Source: Draconibacterium halophilum
GTDB lineage: Bacteria; Bacteroidota; Bacteroidia; Bacteroidales; Prolixibacteraceae
Direction of reading: 5' to 3'
DNA length: 64,000 nt
Assembly: GCF_010448835.1 (NCBI RefSeq)
Contig: NZ_CP048409.1
Span: 3,480,001-3,544,000, forward strand
The notes below the pieces were generated by a model. That model had not been told where the DNA came from and searched no databases. It saw only the letters and a program-made list of their open reading frames with translations. How positions within the stretch are numbered: the stretch's first letter is position 1; every line of letters starts with the position of its first letter. The translations under genes and the position numbers were made by a program. Of the stretch, positions 8,836-17,928 are shown piece by piece.

Positions 8836-9708
8836 CTAATTGAAATACTGGGCAAAATCTTCCGGCATTTTGTCCAGTTCTTTTATCTCAATATCCTTAT
8901 AAAACACCTCGGCAGCCTCGCTTTGTAGCTGTATTTTTCCTTTATCTAACGGCAAAGTTTCACCATCTTTAATGTAGCGCGAATTACGCAGTATCATTAC
9001 CACCTGCCCATTCACAATATGAATGCTATTCCCGTCGTAACAAATCAGTTCCAGGGTATTCCACTCCCCCGGCGCTTTTTCATAATTTCCACTTCGCAGG
9101 CAAAATCCTTGTATTTCTTCACTCTGGCCCATCGGCAGGAAGGGTTGACTTTCATCGGCAACCGGATTCATAATATACTCGGGCAGGTATGCTCGGATGT
9201 CGATTGCTGAAGTGATTTGGCTCCAGTAATCTCCCAGGTGGCCTTCCATTACCTGAAATTCCTGCGACAACATCCAGGTGCGCCAATACTCGGCTCCCAG
9301 CGACCCAATGGAATGATATAAAATACCTGAATCTTTCAGCAGACTTTTACGCGGATCAAACTTTTTATCGCCCCATTTCATTTTCATTCGCAAGTGATAA
9401 TTAGCGTATTCTTTTTTGCTTATGAGGCAGCCATAAATTTCACCGCTGATCTTAATAACTTCTTCACCATTATCTTCTGTTACCGTAAATACATCGTAGC
9501 CCTTTTTATTTAATCCAATGGGTGAAATAAGGTTCCCGTCGGCATCCTTTGGTTGTTCTCCATTGTAGCCCAACTTATGTTTGTAACTTAAATAGGTATC
9601 CCATTTTGAAAGATCATTATCCATTAACAGTTCCCATTCGTCAGCCGTATTACAGGATAAGAATAGAAAAGTAAAAAGGAATATTATGATTGAATTTCTC
9701 AGCTCCAT
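8836..9708 (-). CDS. DUF1080 (3-keto-disaccharide hydrolase-like) lipoprotein
   Basis: A 290-residue secreted lipoprotein (signal ending FLFLSCNT) with one DUF1080 domain, a concanavalin-like beta-sandwich found in 3-keto-glucoside hydrolases. Typical segments are WELLMDNDLSKWDTYL at the start, YHLRMKMKWG, DSGILYHS, and QEFQVMEGHLGDYW around residue 150. It acts outside the inner membrane. It follows the serine hydrolase gene on the same strand by about 10 bp, so the two are probably one transcript. The substrate is unknown; no SusC/D pair is nearby. Confidence 0.87.
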   Translation of the reverse strand: MELRNSIIIFLFTFLFLSCNTADEWELLMDNDLSKWDTYLSYKHKLGYNGEQPKDADGNLISPIGLNKKGYDVFTVTEDNGEEVIKISGEIYGCLISKKEYANYHLRMKMKWGDKKFDPRKSLLKDSGILYHSIGSLGAEYWRTWMLSQEFQVMEGHLGDYWSQITSAIDIRAYLPEYIMNPVADESQPFLPMGQSEEIQGFCLRSGNYEKAPGEWNTLELICYDGNSIHIVNGQVVMILRNSRYIKDGETLPLDKGKIQLQSEAAEVFYKDIEIKELDKMPEDFAQYFN

Positions 9709-9718
9709 AGTTTCATTA

Positions 9719-10933
9719 TTATTTGGTTAACGAATTGTCGATTTTTGATTTGAACTCGTTTGCATACCCATAATTACTTGGCAATATCTGTGTTGCCGTA
9801 ATAATTATTAGCTGGTTGGTAGGATTGATCCAAAAGTTTGTAGAAGCCATCCCTGCCCAACTGTATTCTCCGCTTTCAAAATCAACAGCTCCGGCCAGTC
9901 CAAATCCCATGTTGCCATTTTCGTAGCTTGCAGTTTCAGGAAGTTGGTTACTCATAATCATTTTTACGGTTTCCGGTTTCAAAATTCTGGCTCCATTCAG
10001 TTCACCACCGTTAAGCAACATCTTACAAAAACGGGCATAATCATCAACAGTTGAAACAAGGCCTCCACCCCCCGAAAATAGTGTTACCGGTTCTTTAAAT
10101 GCGTCTGCAAAGCCTTTTTGTGCTGGTTGAAGCCTGTTATCATCTCCCTGGTTATATAAATTGCATAAGCGATCGTGTTTTTCTTCCGGCACATAAAATC
10201 CGGTATCGTCCATTTTTAGCGGTCCAAAAACGTGCTCCTGAAGGTATTCATCGAAAGGCTGTCCTGAAATTACTTCCACGAGGTAACCGGCTACATCAAT
10301 CGAAAGTCCGTACATCCATTGGGTGCCGGGTTGAAAGTTTAGCGGCATATCAGCCAATAAAAGCATTTTATCCTCCAGTTTTCCGTCCCAGCCACTAACA
10401 TTATTTACGCGGTAAAGCGAATCAACATAGGTCGGATTCCAGCCGTAAGAAATTCCGGAAGTGTGAGTAAGTAAATGGCGAATCGTCATTTCGGGTTGCT
10501 GTTCCTCCAAGCTAAAACCATTATCGTTGGGCGTGTATACTTTTATACCGGCGTATTTTGGAATGTAATCCGATACTTTATCATCTAAATCAAATCGCCC
10601 TTCATCGTACAAAGTCATCAAAGCAACTGCCGTAATCGGTTTACTCATGGAAAAAATTCGAAAAATGGTATTGGGTTCAATAGAAATTTCATTTTCTCTG
10701 TCGGCATAGCCTTTGTTCATTCTTAAAACCTCTTCACCGTCTTTAATTACCAGCGCAGAAAAACCTGCTAACTCACCCTCATCAATATACTGCTGAATAA
10801 GATTCTCTGCTGATGCCAGTGAATCAGCAAGCATACCTGTATTTGTTTTCTGCTCTTCTTTGGTTGAAGTACACCCTGTAAAACCCAAAACAAGCACTAA
10901 TAAAAGCGGGAAATAAGCTTTAATTGATTTCAT
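9719..10933 (-). CDS. Serine hydrolase, beta-lactamase family, lipoprotein
   Basis: About 404 residues from the ATG that gives a clean lipoprotein signal (LLLVLVLGFTGCTS). An in-frame ATG 99 bp further upstream would give an implausible leader. The active-site SxxK is intact (FRIFSMSKPI), HTSGISYG follows, and the tyrosine box reads YGLSIDVAGYLVE. The C-terminal FSGGGGLVSTVDDYARF segment is typical of EstB-like esterases/D-aminopeptidases of this family. It is likely an envelope hydrolase acting on esters or peptidoglycan stems. It is first in a two-gene unit with the DUF1080 gene. Confidence 0.87.
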   Translation of the reverse strand: MKSIKAYFPLLLVLVLGFTGCTSTKEEQKTNTGMLADSLASAENLIQQYIDEGELAGFSALVIKDGEEVLRMNKGYADRENEISIEPNTIFRIFSMSKPITAVALMTLYDEGRFDLDDKVSDYIPKYAGIKVYTPNDNGFSLEEQQPEMTIRHLLTHTSGISYGWNPTYVDSLYRVNNVSGWDGKLEDKMLLLADMPLNFQPGTQWMYGLSIDVAGYLVEVISGQPFDEYLQEHVFGPLKMDDTGFYVPEEKHDRLCNLYNQGDDNRLQPAQKGFADAFKEPVTLFSGGGGLVSTVDDYARFCKMLLNGGELNGARILKPETVKMIMSNQLPETASYENGNMGFGLAGAVDFESGEYSWAGMASTNFWINPTNQLIIITATQILPSNYGYANEFKSKIDNSLTK

Positions 10934-11148
10934 ATAATTTTTATTTATTGTTAGTTTATTCCTTAGTACGGTAGATTGAAGCACCCCGGATATCTTCAAA
11001 AATATAAAATGCTGCCCGTAATTTGTCATCACTGGCTAAATTTACTTAAATAGTGTTACAAGCAAAGCTTTTTGTTACAGGTTTGCCATGCGCATCGTCT
11101 TCCGTTTTAACTCTGGCTTAACAAGCATCAACTATTCACAACAAAGAT

Positions 11149-11179
11149 GTTGCGGAACATAAAAAAGGCAGTACTTTTG
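11149..11179 (+). promoter_or_regulatory. Promoter of the hydrogenase gene
   Basis: GTTG at 11149-11152 and TACTTTTG at 11172-11179, 19 bp apart, match the Bacteroidota -33/-7 boxes and lie 23 bp upstream of the ATG at 11203. Confidence 0.6.
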
Positions 11180-11202
11180 CGGCGTCAAAAAATAATGGCA
11201 TC

Positions 11203-12624
11203 ATGGGATACACAAGCAACACACTGATTATCAGAAGAGATTTATTAAAACAAATCGTCAAACTCTTTGCCGATGGTAAGCTGGTTGAAGAAATCGACCG
11301 AATTCCTATCCTGATGGCTCCAAAACGAAGCGAAGCAAAGCACCGCTGCTGCATTCATAAAGAGCGGGCAGTGATAAAATACAAACTATTTCCCTTGCTT
11401 GGCTTTACCGTTGACGACGAAAAAGACGAACTAACGCCTTTGAGCCAATATGCCGAAAATGCCCAAAACCGGAACCAATTAAAGAAAGAAACAATGACTG
11501 TGGTTGACGAAGCCTGTACCAGCTGTGTAAAAGCGCAGTACGTGGTGAGTAACCTTTGTCGTGGCTGTGTTGCACGGCCGTGTATGATGAACTGCCCAAA
11601 AGACGCCGTAAGAATGGTTAATGGGCAGGCTCAAATCGACTCGGGAAAATGTATTAATTGTGGTATTTGCCAGAAACAATGCCAGTACCACGCCATTATC
11701 CATGTTCCCATTCCGTGCGAAGCGGCATGTCCTGTTGCCGCGATTTCAAAAGATGAATACGGTGTTGAACGCATTGACGATGATAAATGTATTTACTGCG
11801 GAAAATGTATGGTCGCTTGTCCGTTTGGCAGTATTTTCGAGGTTAGTCAGCTTATTGATATTCTGATGTGCATCCGCAAGGAAGAACACACCACAGCGAT
11901 TTTTGCACCGGCTATTCATGGTCAGTTCAACCTTTCAACCGGACAAATTGAAAGTCTGCTAAAAGAAATTGGTTTTAACGAAGTGGTGGAAGTTGCCGAC
12001 GGCGCACGCTTAACGGTGGAACACGAATCGGCAGAATTTCTGGAACGCATGGACGAAGGTGCAGCGTTTATGACTACCAGTTGTTGCCCAAGTTATGTGG
12101 AGACAGTTGACAAGCACGTGAAAGGCTTAAAACCTTTTGTCTCTGACACACCATCGCCAATGATGTATGCCGCAGATATGGCACGCGAAAAAAACCCGGA
12201 AACGAAAGTGGTTTTCATCGGGCCATGTATCGGTAAACGCAAAGAAGCCCGACGCAACGAAAAGGTAGATCATGTAATGTCGTTTGAAGAGTTGAATGCA
12301 CTTATCGTTGGACTGGATATTGATCTGGGTGGACTGCCCGATAACGAAAACCGCCACAATAAAAAAACACTTGATCGTGGTTTTGCACTCTCGGGAGGTG
12401 TGGCAGCAGCCGTTAAAGCTGAACGCCCCGAAGCAAATATTAAAGAACTGATGATAAACGGTGTTGATAAAAAAGCCGTTGGTATGATGAAAGCTTATGC
12501 GCGTGGAAAAGCACCGGCAAACTTTATAGAAGTAATGGTTTGTGAGGGTGGTTGTATTAACGGACCGGCATCGCTGGGTGAAATGGCAGGTAACCGCAAA
12601 TTGTTTAATTCGAACCTTAAATAG
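11203..12624 (+). CDS. Monomeric [FeFe]-hydrogenase, group B-like
   Basis: A 473-residue iron-sulfur protein. The N-terminal 90 residues are family-specific. A cysteine-rich region (about 105-215) carries several 4Fe-4S clusters (CINCGICQKQC, CIYCGKCMVACPFG). The C-terminal H-cluster domain has the three signatures TSCCPSY (about residue 293), GPCIGKRKEA (about 342) and CEGGCINGP (about 447). The form of these signatures (not CxxGGGQP) and the lack of an N-terminal ferredoxin-like domain fit group B of strict anaerobes. Group B function is inferred to be fermentative H2 evolution. Maturation genes (hydEFG) are not in the window. Confidence 0.88.
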   Translation: MGYTSNTLIIRRDLLKQIVKLFADGKLVEEIDRIPILMAPKRSEAKHRCCIHKERAVIKYKLFPLLGFTVDDEKDELTPLSQYAENAQNRNQLKKETMTVVDEACTSCVKAQYVVSNLCRGCVARPCMMNCPKDAVRMVNGQAQIDSGKCINCGICQKQCQYHAIIHVPIPCEAACPVAAISKDEYGVERIDDDKCIYCGKCMVACPFGSIFEVSQLIDILMCIRKEEHTTAIFAPAIHGQFNLSTGQIESLLKEIGFNEVVEVADGARLTVEHESAEFLERMDEGAAFMTTSCCPSYVETVDKHVKGLKPFVSDTPSPMMYAADMAREKNPETKVVFIGPCIGKRKEARRNEKVDHVMSFEELNALIVGLDIDLGGLPDNENRHNKKTLDRGFALSGGVAAAVKAERPEANIKELMINGVDKKAVGMMKAYARGKAPANFIEVMVCEGGCINGPASLGEMAGNRKLFNSNLK

Positions 12625-12625
12625 C

Positions 12626-12711
12626 TGTCATTTCGAATCCCGAAGAATGAGGGTGAGAAATCTGCTGTCAATCGAAACAGATTTCTCAGTCGTTCCTCCT
12701 TCGAAATGACA
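12626..12711. repeat. Palindromic REP-like element
   Basis: An 86-bp nested palindrome in a short gap: outer arms TGTCATTTCGA / TCGAAATGACA, inner arms GAGAAATCTG / CAGATTTCTC. Elements with these arms are scattered in Bacteroidota genomes as non-coding interspersed repeats. Here it could end the hydrogenase transcript. Only one copy is in this window. Confidence 0.65.
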
Positions 12712-12724
12712 AAGAAAGGAAAAC

Positions 12725-13705
12725 ATGGATAAACATTTTCAAAATACAATTTTACGATCAACAGGAGCCGAAAGCCTATACGAAATTGAAGTCATTCAAA
12801 GTTTGTGGAGTGGCTACGGCGAGATCGTACGTTTTGGATTGCAAGGTTGTGAACTTGAAAGTGTGGTGGTAAAACATGTAAACCTGCCTGAAGGAGGATC
12901 ACATCCACGCGGTTGGAACACCGATCTTTCGCATCAGCGGAAATTAAAATCGTACAAGGTGGAAACGCAGTGGTACAAGTCGTTTAATGCGAAGTGCGAC
13001 GATGACTGCAAAACACCACAATGTTTTGCATTGGAAACAAAGGGCAACGAAGTTTTAATGGTTTTTGAAGACCTCGACAGCTCCGGATTCGCTGAACGAT
13101 TAAGTTCCTCTGTTAACTGGGATAATATTGGAGCCTGTCTGCATTGGCTGGCCAATTTTCATGCAACTTTTATGGAAACAAAGCCACAGGGTTTGTGGGA
13201 AACCGGCACCTACTGGCACCTGGAAACCCGCCCCGAAGAGCTGGAAGCAATGGACGACCAGCCCTTAAAAAATGCCGCTTTAACTATTGATGAAAAACTG
13301 AGCGCAAGTCCTTTTCAAACGCTGGTGCATGGCGATGCCAAACTGGCCAACTTCTGTTTTTCAAACGATGGAAAGAATGTGGCAGCTGTCGATTTTCAAT
13401 ATGTTGGCGGTGGTTGCGGAATGAAAGACCTGGCTTATTTTATTGGCAGCTGCATGAGCGAAAACGACTGTGAGAAATACGAAGGGAAATTGCTCGACAT
13501 CTATTTTTCTCATCTGCGTGAAGCACTTCGAAAGAAGAATACCACTATTGATGGCGATGCGCTAGAAGCCGACTGGCGTAATTTATATCATTTCGCCTGG
13601 GCCGATTTTCACCGATTTTTAAAAGGCTGGCATCCCGGGCACTGGAAAATCAATTCGTACAGTGAACGTGTTTCGCGCGAAGTAATTGAACAGCTTTCGA
13701 TATAG
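12725..13705 (+). CDS. Phosphotransferase of the APH/ecdysteroid-kinase-like fold
   Basis: A 326-residue kinase-like protein. The catalytic Brenner motif is LVHGDAKLANFCF (about residues 200-212), followed by the metal-binding AVDFQYVGGG (DFG equivalent). The N-lobe lysine is probably in SVVVKHVNL. Family members phosphorylate hydroxyl groups of small molecules such as aminoglycosides, choline or steroids; the substrate here is unknown. It is followed 60 bp later by an IMPase-family phosphatase, so the pair may act on one metabolite (inference). Confidence 0.75.
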   Translation: MDKHFQNTILRSTGAESLYEIEVIQSLWSGYGEIVRFGLQGCELESVVVKHVNLPEGGSHPRGWNTDLSHQRKLKSYKVETQWYKSFNAKCDDDCKTPQCFALETKGNEVLMVFEDLDSSGFAERLSSSVNWDNIGACLHWLANFHATFMETKPQGLWETGTYWHLETRPEELEAMDDQPLKNAALTIDEKLSASPFQTLVHGDAKLANFCFSNDGKNVAAVDFQYVGGGCGMKDLAYFIGSCMSENDCEKYEGKLLDIYFSHLREALRKKNTTIDGDALEADWRNLYHFAWADFHRFLKGWHPGHWKINSYSERVSREVIEQLSI

Positions 13706-13767
13706 TTTTGTGCTTGCTTTGTTTAACTTTAAGGCTCAATAATTAGAGTAAACATTTCAATCAAACT

Positions 13768-14661
13768 ATGCAATTATCAATCACCGACTTAAACACACTT
13801 TGTCTACTTGCCATTAAGGCGGCCCAAAAAGCAGGTTTGCTAATCAGCGAGTTTTCCACAAAAGAAGTAAGCGTAAAGAATAAAGAAGCTGCCGACAGCC
13901 TGGCCTCGCAAGTGGTTACCGAAGTAGATGTAAAAGCACAAAATATAATACTGGAAGTGCTATCTCCTACCCTTTCGAAGTACGATCTGGCACTACTAAC
14001 CGAAGAAAGCGTTGACGATAAAAGCCGTCTTCAAAAAGACTATTTCTGGTGTATCGATCCAATGGACGGCACATTGGCTTTTACCGAAAAAACACCCGGT
14101 TATGCCGTTTCCATCGCATTGGTTTCAAAATCGGGGAAGCCGGTAATTGGAGTCGTGTTCGATCCTACAACACAAAATCTGTATCATGCAATAAATGGCC
14201 AGGGAGCTTTTAAAAACGATGTGGCCTGGCAACCCAACCTTGACCTGGAAGGGAAAAATTCGTTCACCCTTCACATAGATCGGACTTTTCTAGAATTCGA
14301 TTATTTCAATGAATTTATTTTGGGCCTGGAGGAGAGACTGACTGAGCTAAATATTAACCAACTGAAAATACAAAAACAGGCCGGTGCAGTTTTAAACGCC
14401 ATTTGGACACTCGAGCAGGCACCGGGTTGTTATTTCAAAATCCCAAAACCAACCGCAGGAGGTGGTAGCCTTTGGGATTTTGCAGCAACAGCTTGTATTT
14501 TTAACGAGCTTGGTGCTCCGGCAACAAGTTTCAATGGCAGCGCTCTCGATCTGAATCGGAGCGATTCTACCTTTATGAACCACCGCGGAGTTTTGTACGC
14601 CTCAAACCAATTGATTGCTAAAATAATCATGGGAAATCCAATACTAGCTAAAAATACTTAA
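13768..14661 (+). CDS. Inositol monophosphatase-family phosphatase
   Basis: A 297-residue Mg2+-dependent phosphatase of the IMPase/CysQ/FBPase superfamily. Metal ligands are visible in LLTEES (about residue 80), WCIDPMDGTLAF (about 95) and SLWDFAATA near residue 235. Substrates in the family include inositol phosphate and 3'-phosphoadenosine phosphates; the sequence does not decide between them. No sulfate-assimilation genes are nearby, so a CysQ role is not supported. Confidence 0.8.
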   Translation: MQLSITDLNTLCLLAIKAAQKAGLLISEFSTKEVSVKNKEAADSLASQVVTEVDVKAQNIILEVLSPTLSKYDLALLTEESVDDKSRLQKDYFWCIDPMDGTLAFTEKTPGYAVSIALVSKSGKPVIGVVFDPTTQNLYHAINGQGAFKNDVAWQPNLDLEGKNSFTLHIDRTFLEFDYFNEFILGLEERLTELNINQLKIQKQAGAVLNAIWTLEQAPGCYFKIPKPTAGGGSLWDFAATACIFNELGAPATSFNGSALDLNRSDSTFMNHRGVLYASNQLIAKIIMGNPILAKNT

Positions 14662-14733
14662 TTGTCTTCTTTTTTGCTTCCGACTTGCCTTACATTGATT
14701 TATTGAGTAACTTGTAGCTACCATTAAATCACC

Positions 14734-15078
14734 ATGGACATTGATCTGTACATACAAAAGATTATTTCGACCTATAAATCGTCCATACGCTTTCGGGTTG
14801 GTTTTGCTGTTGTTATCATAGCTACAGGTCTGTTAATCATACTGCTAAACGCTCTCAATATCCTCTTCTTTCCCGACGAACTAAAAAGCCTTGTAAGCAT
14901 CTCCGGCACTTTGGTTTCATCGGTATGTGCTTTTCCGATAAAAGAAATTATCGACAGACGCAACCAGATTAAACTGATTAATGAATTATCTGATCAGTAC
15001 AATCATTCGAGTGGCAAAGACAAAAAGAAACTTGAAGATCTGATCTGGAAGTTTATCGAAAAAAACGTAGTTGGCTGA
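14734..15078 (+). CDS. Small membrane protein, unknown
   Basis: A 114-residue protein with two hydrophobic helices (about 24-45 and 53-70) and a charged cytoplasmic tail (GKDKKKLEDLIWKFIEK). No family recognised. It lies 2 bp before the next gene, so the two are almost certainly co-translated and may form one membrane complex. Confidence 0.7.
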   Translation: MDIDLYIQKIISTYKSSIRFRVGFAVVIIATGLLIILLNALNILFFPDELKSLVSISGTLVSSVCAFPIKEIIDRRNQIKLINELSDQYNHSSGKDKKKLEDLIWKFIEKNVVG

Positions 15079-15080
15079 TC

Positions 15081-15779
15081 ATGGAAAATCAAAGCGACAA
15101 AATATTAAATAAATTCCAGGCCGAGGAAAAAAAGGCACGAAAGCGCATGTTTGCTTATTCGTCTATTCCGCTTGCTCTTACAGTAATTCTAATCCTGGTT
15201 TCGTATTTGGCCATTCAAAATGCCGGCAAAGAAGTTACAATTCTCAAACAAGAAAAAAGCGCGTTGGAGGAAAATATAACTAATCTTAATACAATTATCA
15301 GCGAGAAAGCCGACAGCATTGCTGAAATGCGAAAAGTTATGGAACTGGCTGTTAATTATAAAAATAAGCGTTACGAGTTTAATTTTGCAGTTGACAAAGA
15401 ACTCTACTCAAGACATCCTAAGCAAGCAGAAATGTTATCTGCAATTCGTCGTATGATTGAGGAAGAGCAGGTAAATTGGAAACTGGGGGGCAATTCGCCG
15501 GAAACCGGTTTCGATTCGCCAAGTTTTGCGTCGTTTATGATCAACCGACATTCGAAAACAAAAGTTCAGGCACAAAACCGTTACCAGTTGCGAAACGAAC
15601 TTCCCACAAGCGCATCGCCTGAAGTGGGAGATGTTGTTTTTTACGAACACGGTTATGCCATGTTTTATTTTGAATACCGCGGCAAACCATTTGTTGTAGG
15701 CATGACCCCACTCGGACTTTCATCGCTTCAGTATGATTTTGGTCCCAAACGTTTGGGCTTCGGAAAAGTAAATTATTAA
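15081..15779 (+). CDS. Membrane-anchored NlpC/P60-like protein without catalytic Cys
   Basis: A 232-residue protein: cytoplasmic start, one membrane helix (about 25-47), a coiled coil (about 50-100) and a C-terminal domain. The segment GGNSPETGFDSPSFASFM has the spacing of the NlpC/P60 peptidase motif GFDCSGF, but the cysteine is serine, and the GDVVFYEHGYAMFYF strand pair has no histidine at the usual place. If this reading is right the domain binds but does not cleave peptidoglycan. The family call is by eye and moderate. Confidence 0.55.
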   Translation: MENQSDKILNKFQAEEKKARKRMFAYSSIPLALTVILILVSYLAIQNAGKEVTILKQEKSALEENITNLNTIISEKADSIAEMRKVMELAVNYKNKRYEFNFAVDKELYSRHPKQAEMLSAIRRMIEEEQVNWKLGGNSPETGFDSPSFASFMINRHSKTKVQAQNRYQLRNELPTSASPEVGDVVFYEHGYAMFYFEYRGKPFVVGMTPLGLSSLQYDFGPKRLGFGKVNY

Positions 15780-15781
15780 TA

Positions 15782-17325
15782 TTAGTTAATTACAGAAACA
15801 GCTGCTGCCCAATCGGGAAATACAGACACATCAATATCAAACACCAACACACCCCAGAAATACATTACCAGAGTAGCTACAATTATTCCGGCCAGGTTCA
15901 GCAATATCCCGGTTTTAACCATGTCTTTCACCCGGATACGATTGGTGCCAAAAATGATGGCATTGGGAGGTGTCGCAACCGGTAACATAAAAGCCAGTGA
16001 AGCCGCTAATGTTGCCGGAATCATTAACAACAACGGATTTACTTCAATGGCAGTTGAAAGCCCTGAAAGAATGGGTAAGATCATTTCGGCAGTTGCCGTG
16101 TTTGATGTTAGTTCAGTTAAAAACGACATCATGGTAACATTGGCAAAAGTAAGCACAATGGGTGGTACATTGGCAAGGCCTGCCATTTGCTCACCAAACC
16201 ATACCGAAAGCCCCGATTCAACAAATCCTTGTGCCAGGGCAAAACCGCCGCCAAATAAAAGTACAATGTTCCAGGGAATTTTACGGGCTGTTTCCCAATT
16301 CATTATCCGCTCTCCTTTTTCGGATTTTGAAGGAATGATAAAAAGCAAAAGCGCAATAAATATAGCCACAGTTCCATCGTTAATGTAGGAAGGATTTTCA
16401 AACAATTTCGACCACCCGGGAACCACCAGCGATTGGATAGAAAACCCGGAACGGAAGATCCATAAAAAAGCCAGAATAGTAAATAATATCAGCACGATCT
16501 TCTCCTCGGGTTTTGCTTTTCCGAGTGCATTGTATTCTTCGCGAAACTGGTTGATGTGAATTTTTTCCAGTCTTTTTTGGGTTTGTACATCACAAAAAGT
16601 AAAAGCCAGGCCAATAGAAATAACAGCACCGTAACCGGAAGTGCAAAAATAAACCAGTCGGCAAAAGAAATTTCTGTCATTTCGGGGAAAATGATATTTA
16701 CAATTCGGGCAAACGACAAGTTGGGAGGCGTGCCCACCAATGTTGCAACACCACCAATCGATGCGGAATAAGCGATTCCCAAAAGCAGCCCAATGGAATA
16801 CTTTTCTATTTTCTTTTCTCCCAGGCTTTCCTCCAGTTTAAATATTATAGAAAGTGCAATAGGTACCATCATCATTGCAGTAGCGGTATTCGACATCCAC
16901 ATCGATAAAAAAGATGTAGCCAGCATAAATCCCAGTAAAATTCGCCCGGGACTAATACCAACAACAATCAAAATCCGCAATGCTATTCTCCGGTGCAAAT
17001 TCCAACGCTCCATGGCAAAGGCCATTAAAAACCCACCAATAAACAGGAAAATCAGGTGATTAAAGTACATGGCAGAAATGGTTTTCCCATCAACCACTCC
17101 AAACAAAGGGAAAAGCGCCACCGGCAACAAAGCGGTCGCTGCCAGCGGGATAGCCTCTGTAATCCACCAAATCGCCATTAACAAGGCAATGGCAAAACAG
17201 TAGGTTACATTTCGGTTCTGAGGATCGAGATCGGTAAAAAGAATAACAAACAAGCTGATCAACGGGGCCAGAACCAAAGCCCACTGCTGTATTCCGGTAG
17301 TTTTCGATCTGATTAACTTAGGCAT
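15782..17325 (-). pseudogene. SLC13/DASS Na+:carboxylate/sulfate symporter, frameshifted
   Basis: Two adjacent frames together give one complete transporter of the DASS family. The upstream part (16489-17325) holds WITEAIPLAATALLP, SNTATAMMMVPIA and GIGGVATLVGTPPN-like segments. The downstream part (15782-16495) holds LTSNTATAEMILPI and the LPVATPPNA hairpin. The frames join if one A is added to the A6 run (T6 on the + strand, 16561-16566): the restored junction reads KDWKKIHINQFREEYNALGK. It is either a genuine single-base loss or a homopolymer sequencing error. If real, the protein loses its second half and cannot transport. Confidence 0.85.
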
Positions 17326-17512
17326 TTTAGCTGAATTAGTTCTCCGAATTTAGTATAACACAACGACTTAAACAAAAAGCATATTTCAGAATCAACTGAC
17401 TGAATGCTAAGCAAAACAAGCAGCTTTTCCTATTTCAGTAACGAAAATGTATAGAAGAAACTACTTTATTAACTTCCTAATCCGTATCTTGAATGGAACA
17501 AAACACATAGAT

Positions 17513-17863
17513 ATGTACACATACAAAGCAACAGTTGAACGAGTGGTTGATGGCGACACCATCGACCTGGTAATCGATCTTGGGTTTAAAATCACCACTT
17601 TTCAGCGCATTCGCCTTCGTGGCATAAACACCCCGGAAACCTATAATGTAAAAAGGGAATCGGAAGAATACAAAAAGGGCATGAAAGCCAAAGCATTTGT
17701 TATTGAACGCATTTCGAACAATAACAACGAAATAATTGTTGAAACCGATAAAGATGTGGGCAAATTTGGCCGTTATATCGGTGTTATCCGGCTGCCAGAC
17801 AAAGAACAAGCCCTTAACGATGAGCTGGTGGAAAAAGGTTATGCCAAATATGTAGAATACTGA
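17513..17863 (+). CDS. Staphylococcal-nuclease-like (thermonuclease) protein
   Basis: A 116-residue SNase-fold protein from the ATG at 17513 (an in-frame ATG at 17447 would add 22 unlikely residues). Family marks are VVDGDTIDL, IRLRGINTPE and GRYIGVI, covering the Ca2+ and catalytic Arg/Glu positions. No signal peptide, so it is cytoplasmic or the leader is not evident. It is short but complete for the SNase domain. No link with neighbours. Confidence 0.8.
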   Translation: MYTYKATVERVVDGDTIDLVIDLGFKITTFQRIRLRGINTPETYNVKRESEEYKKGMKAKAFVIERISNNNNEIIVETDKDVGKFGRYIGVIRLPDKEQALNDELVEKGYAKYVEY

Positions 17864-17928
17864 TTCAAGTATACACAAATAACAAAAAAACATTCTATCT
17901 TTTCAACGCAGATTTGTAAACAATATTT

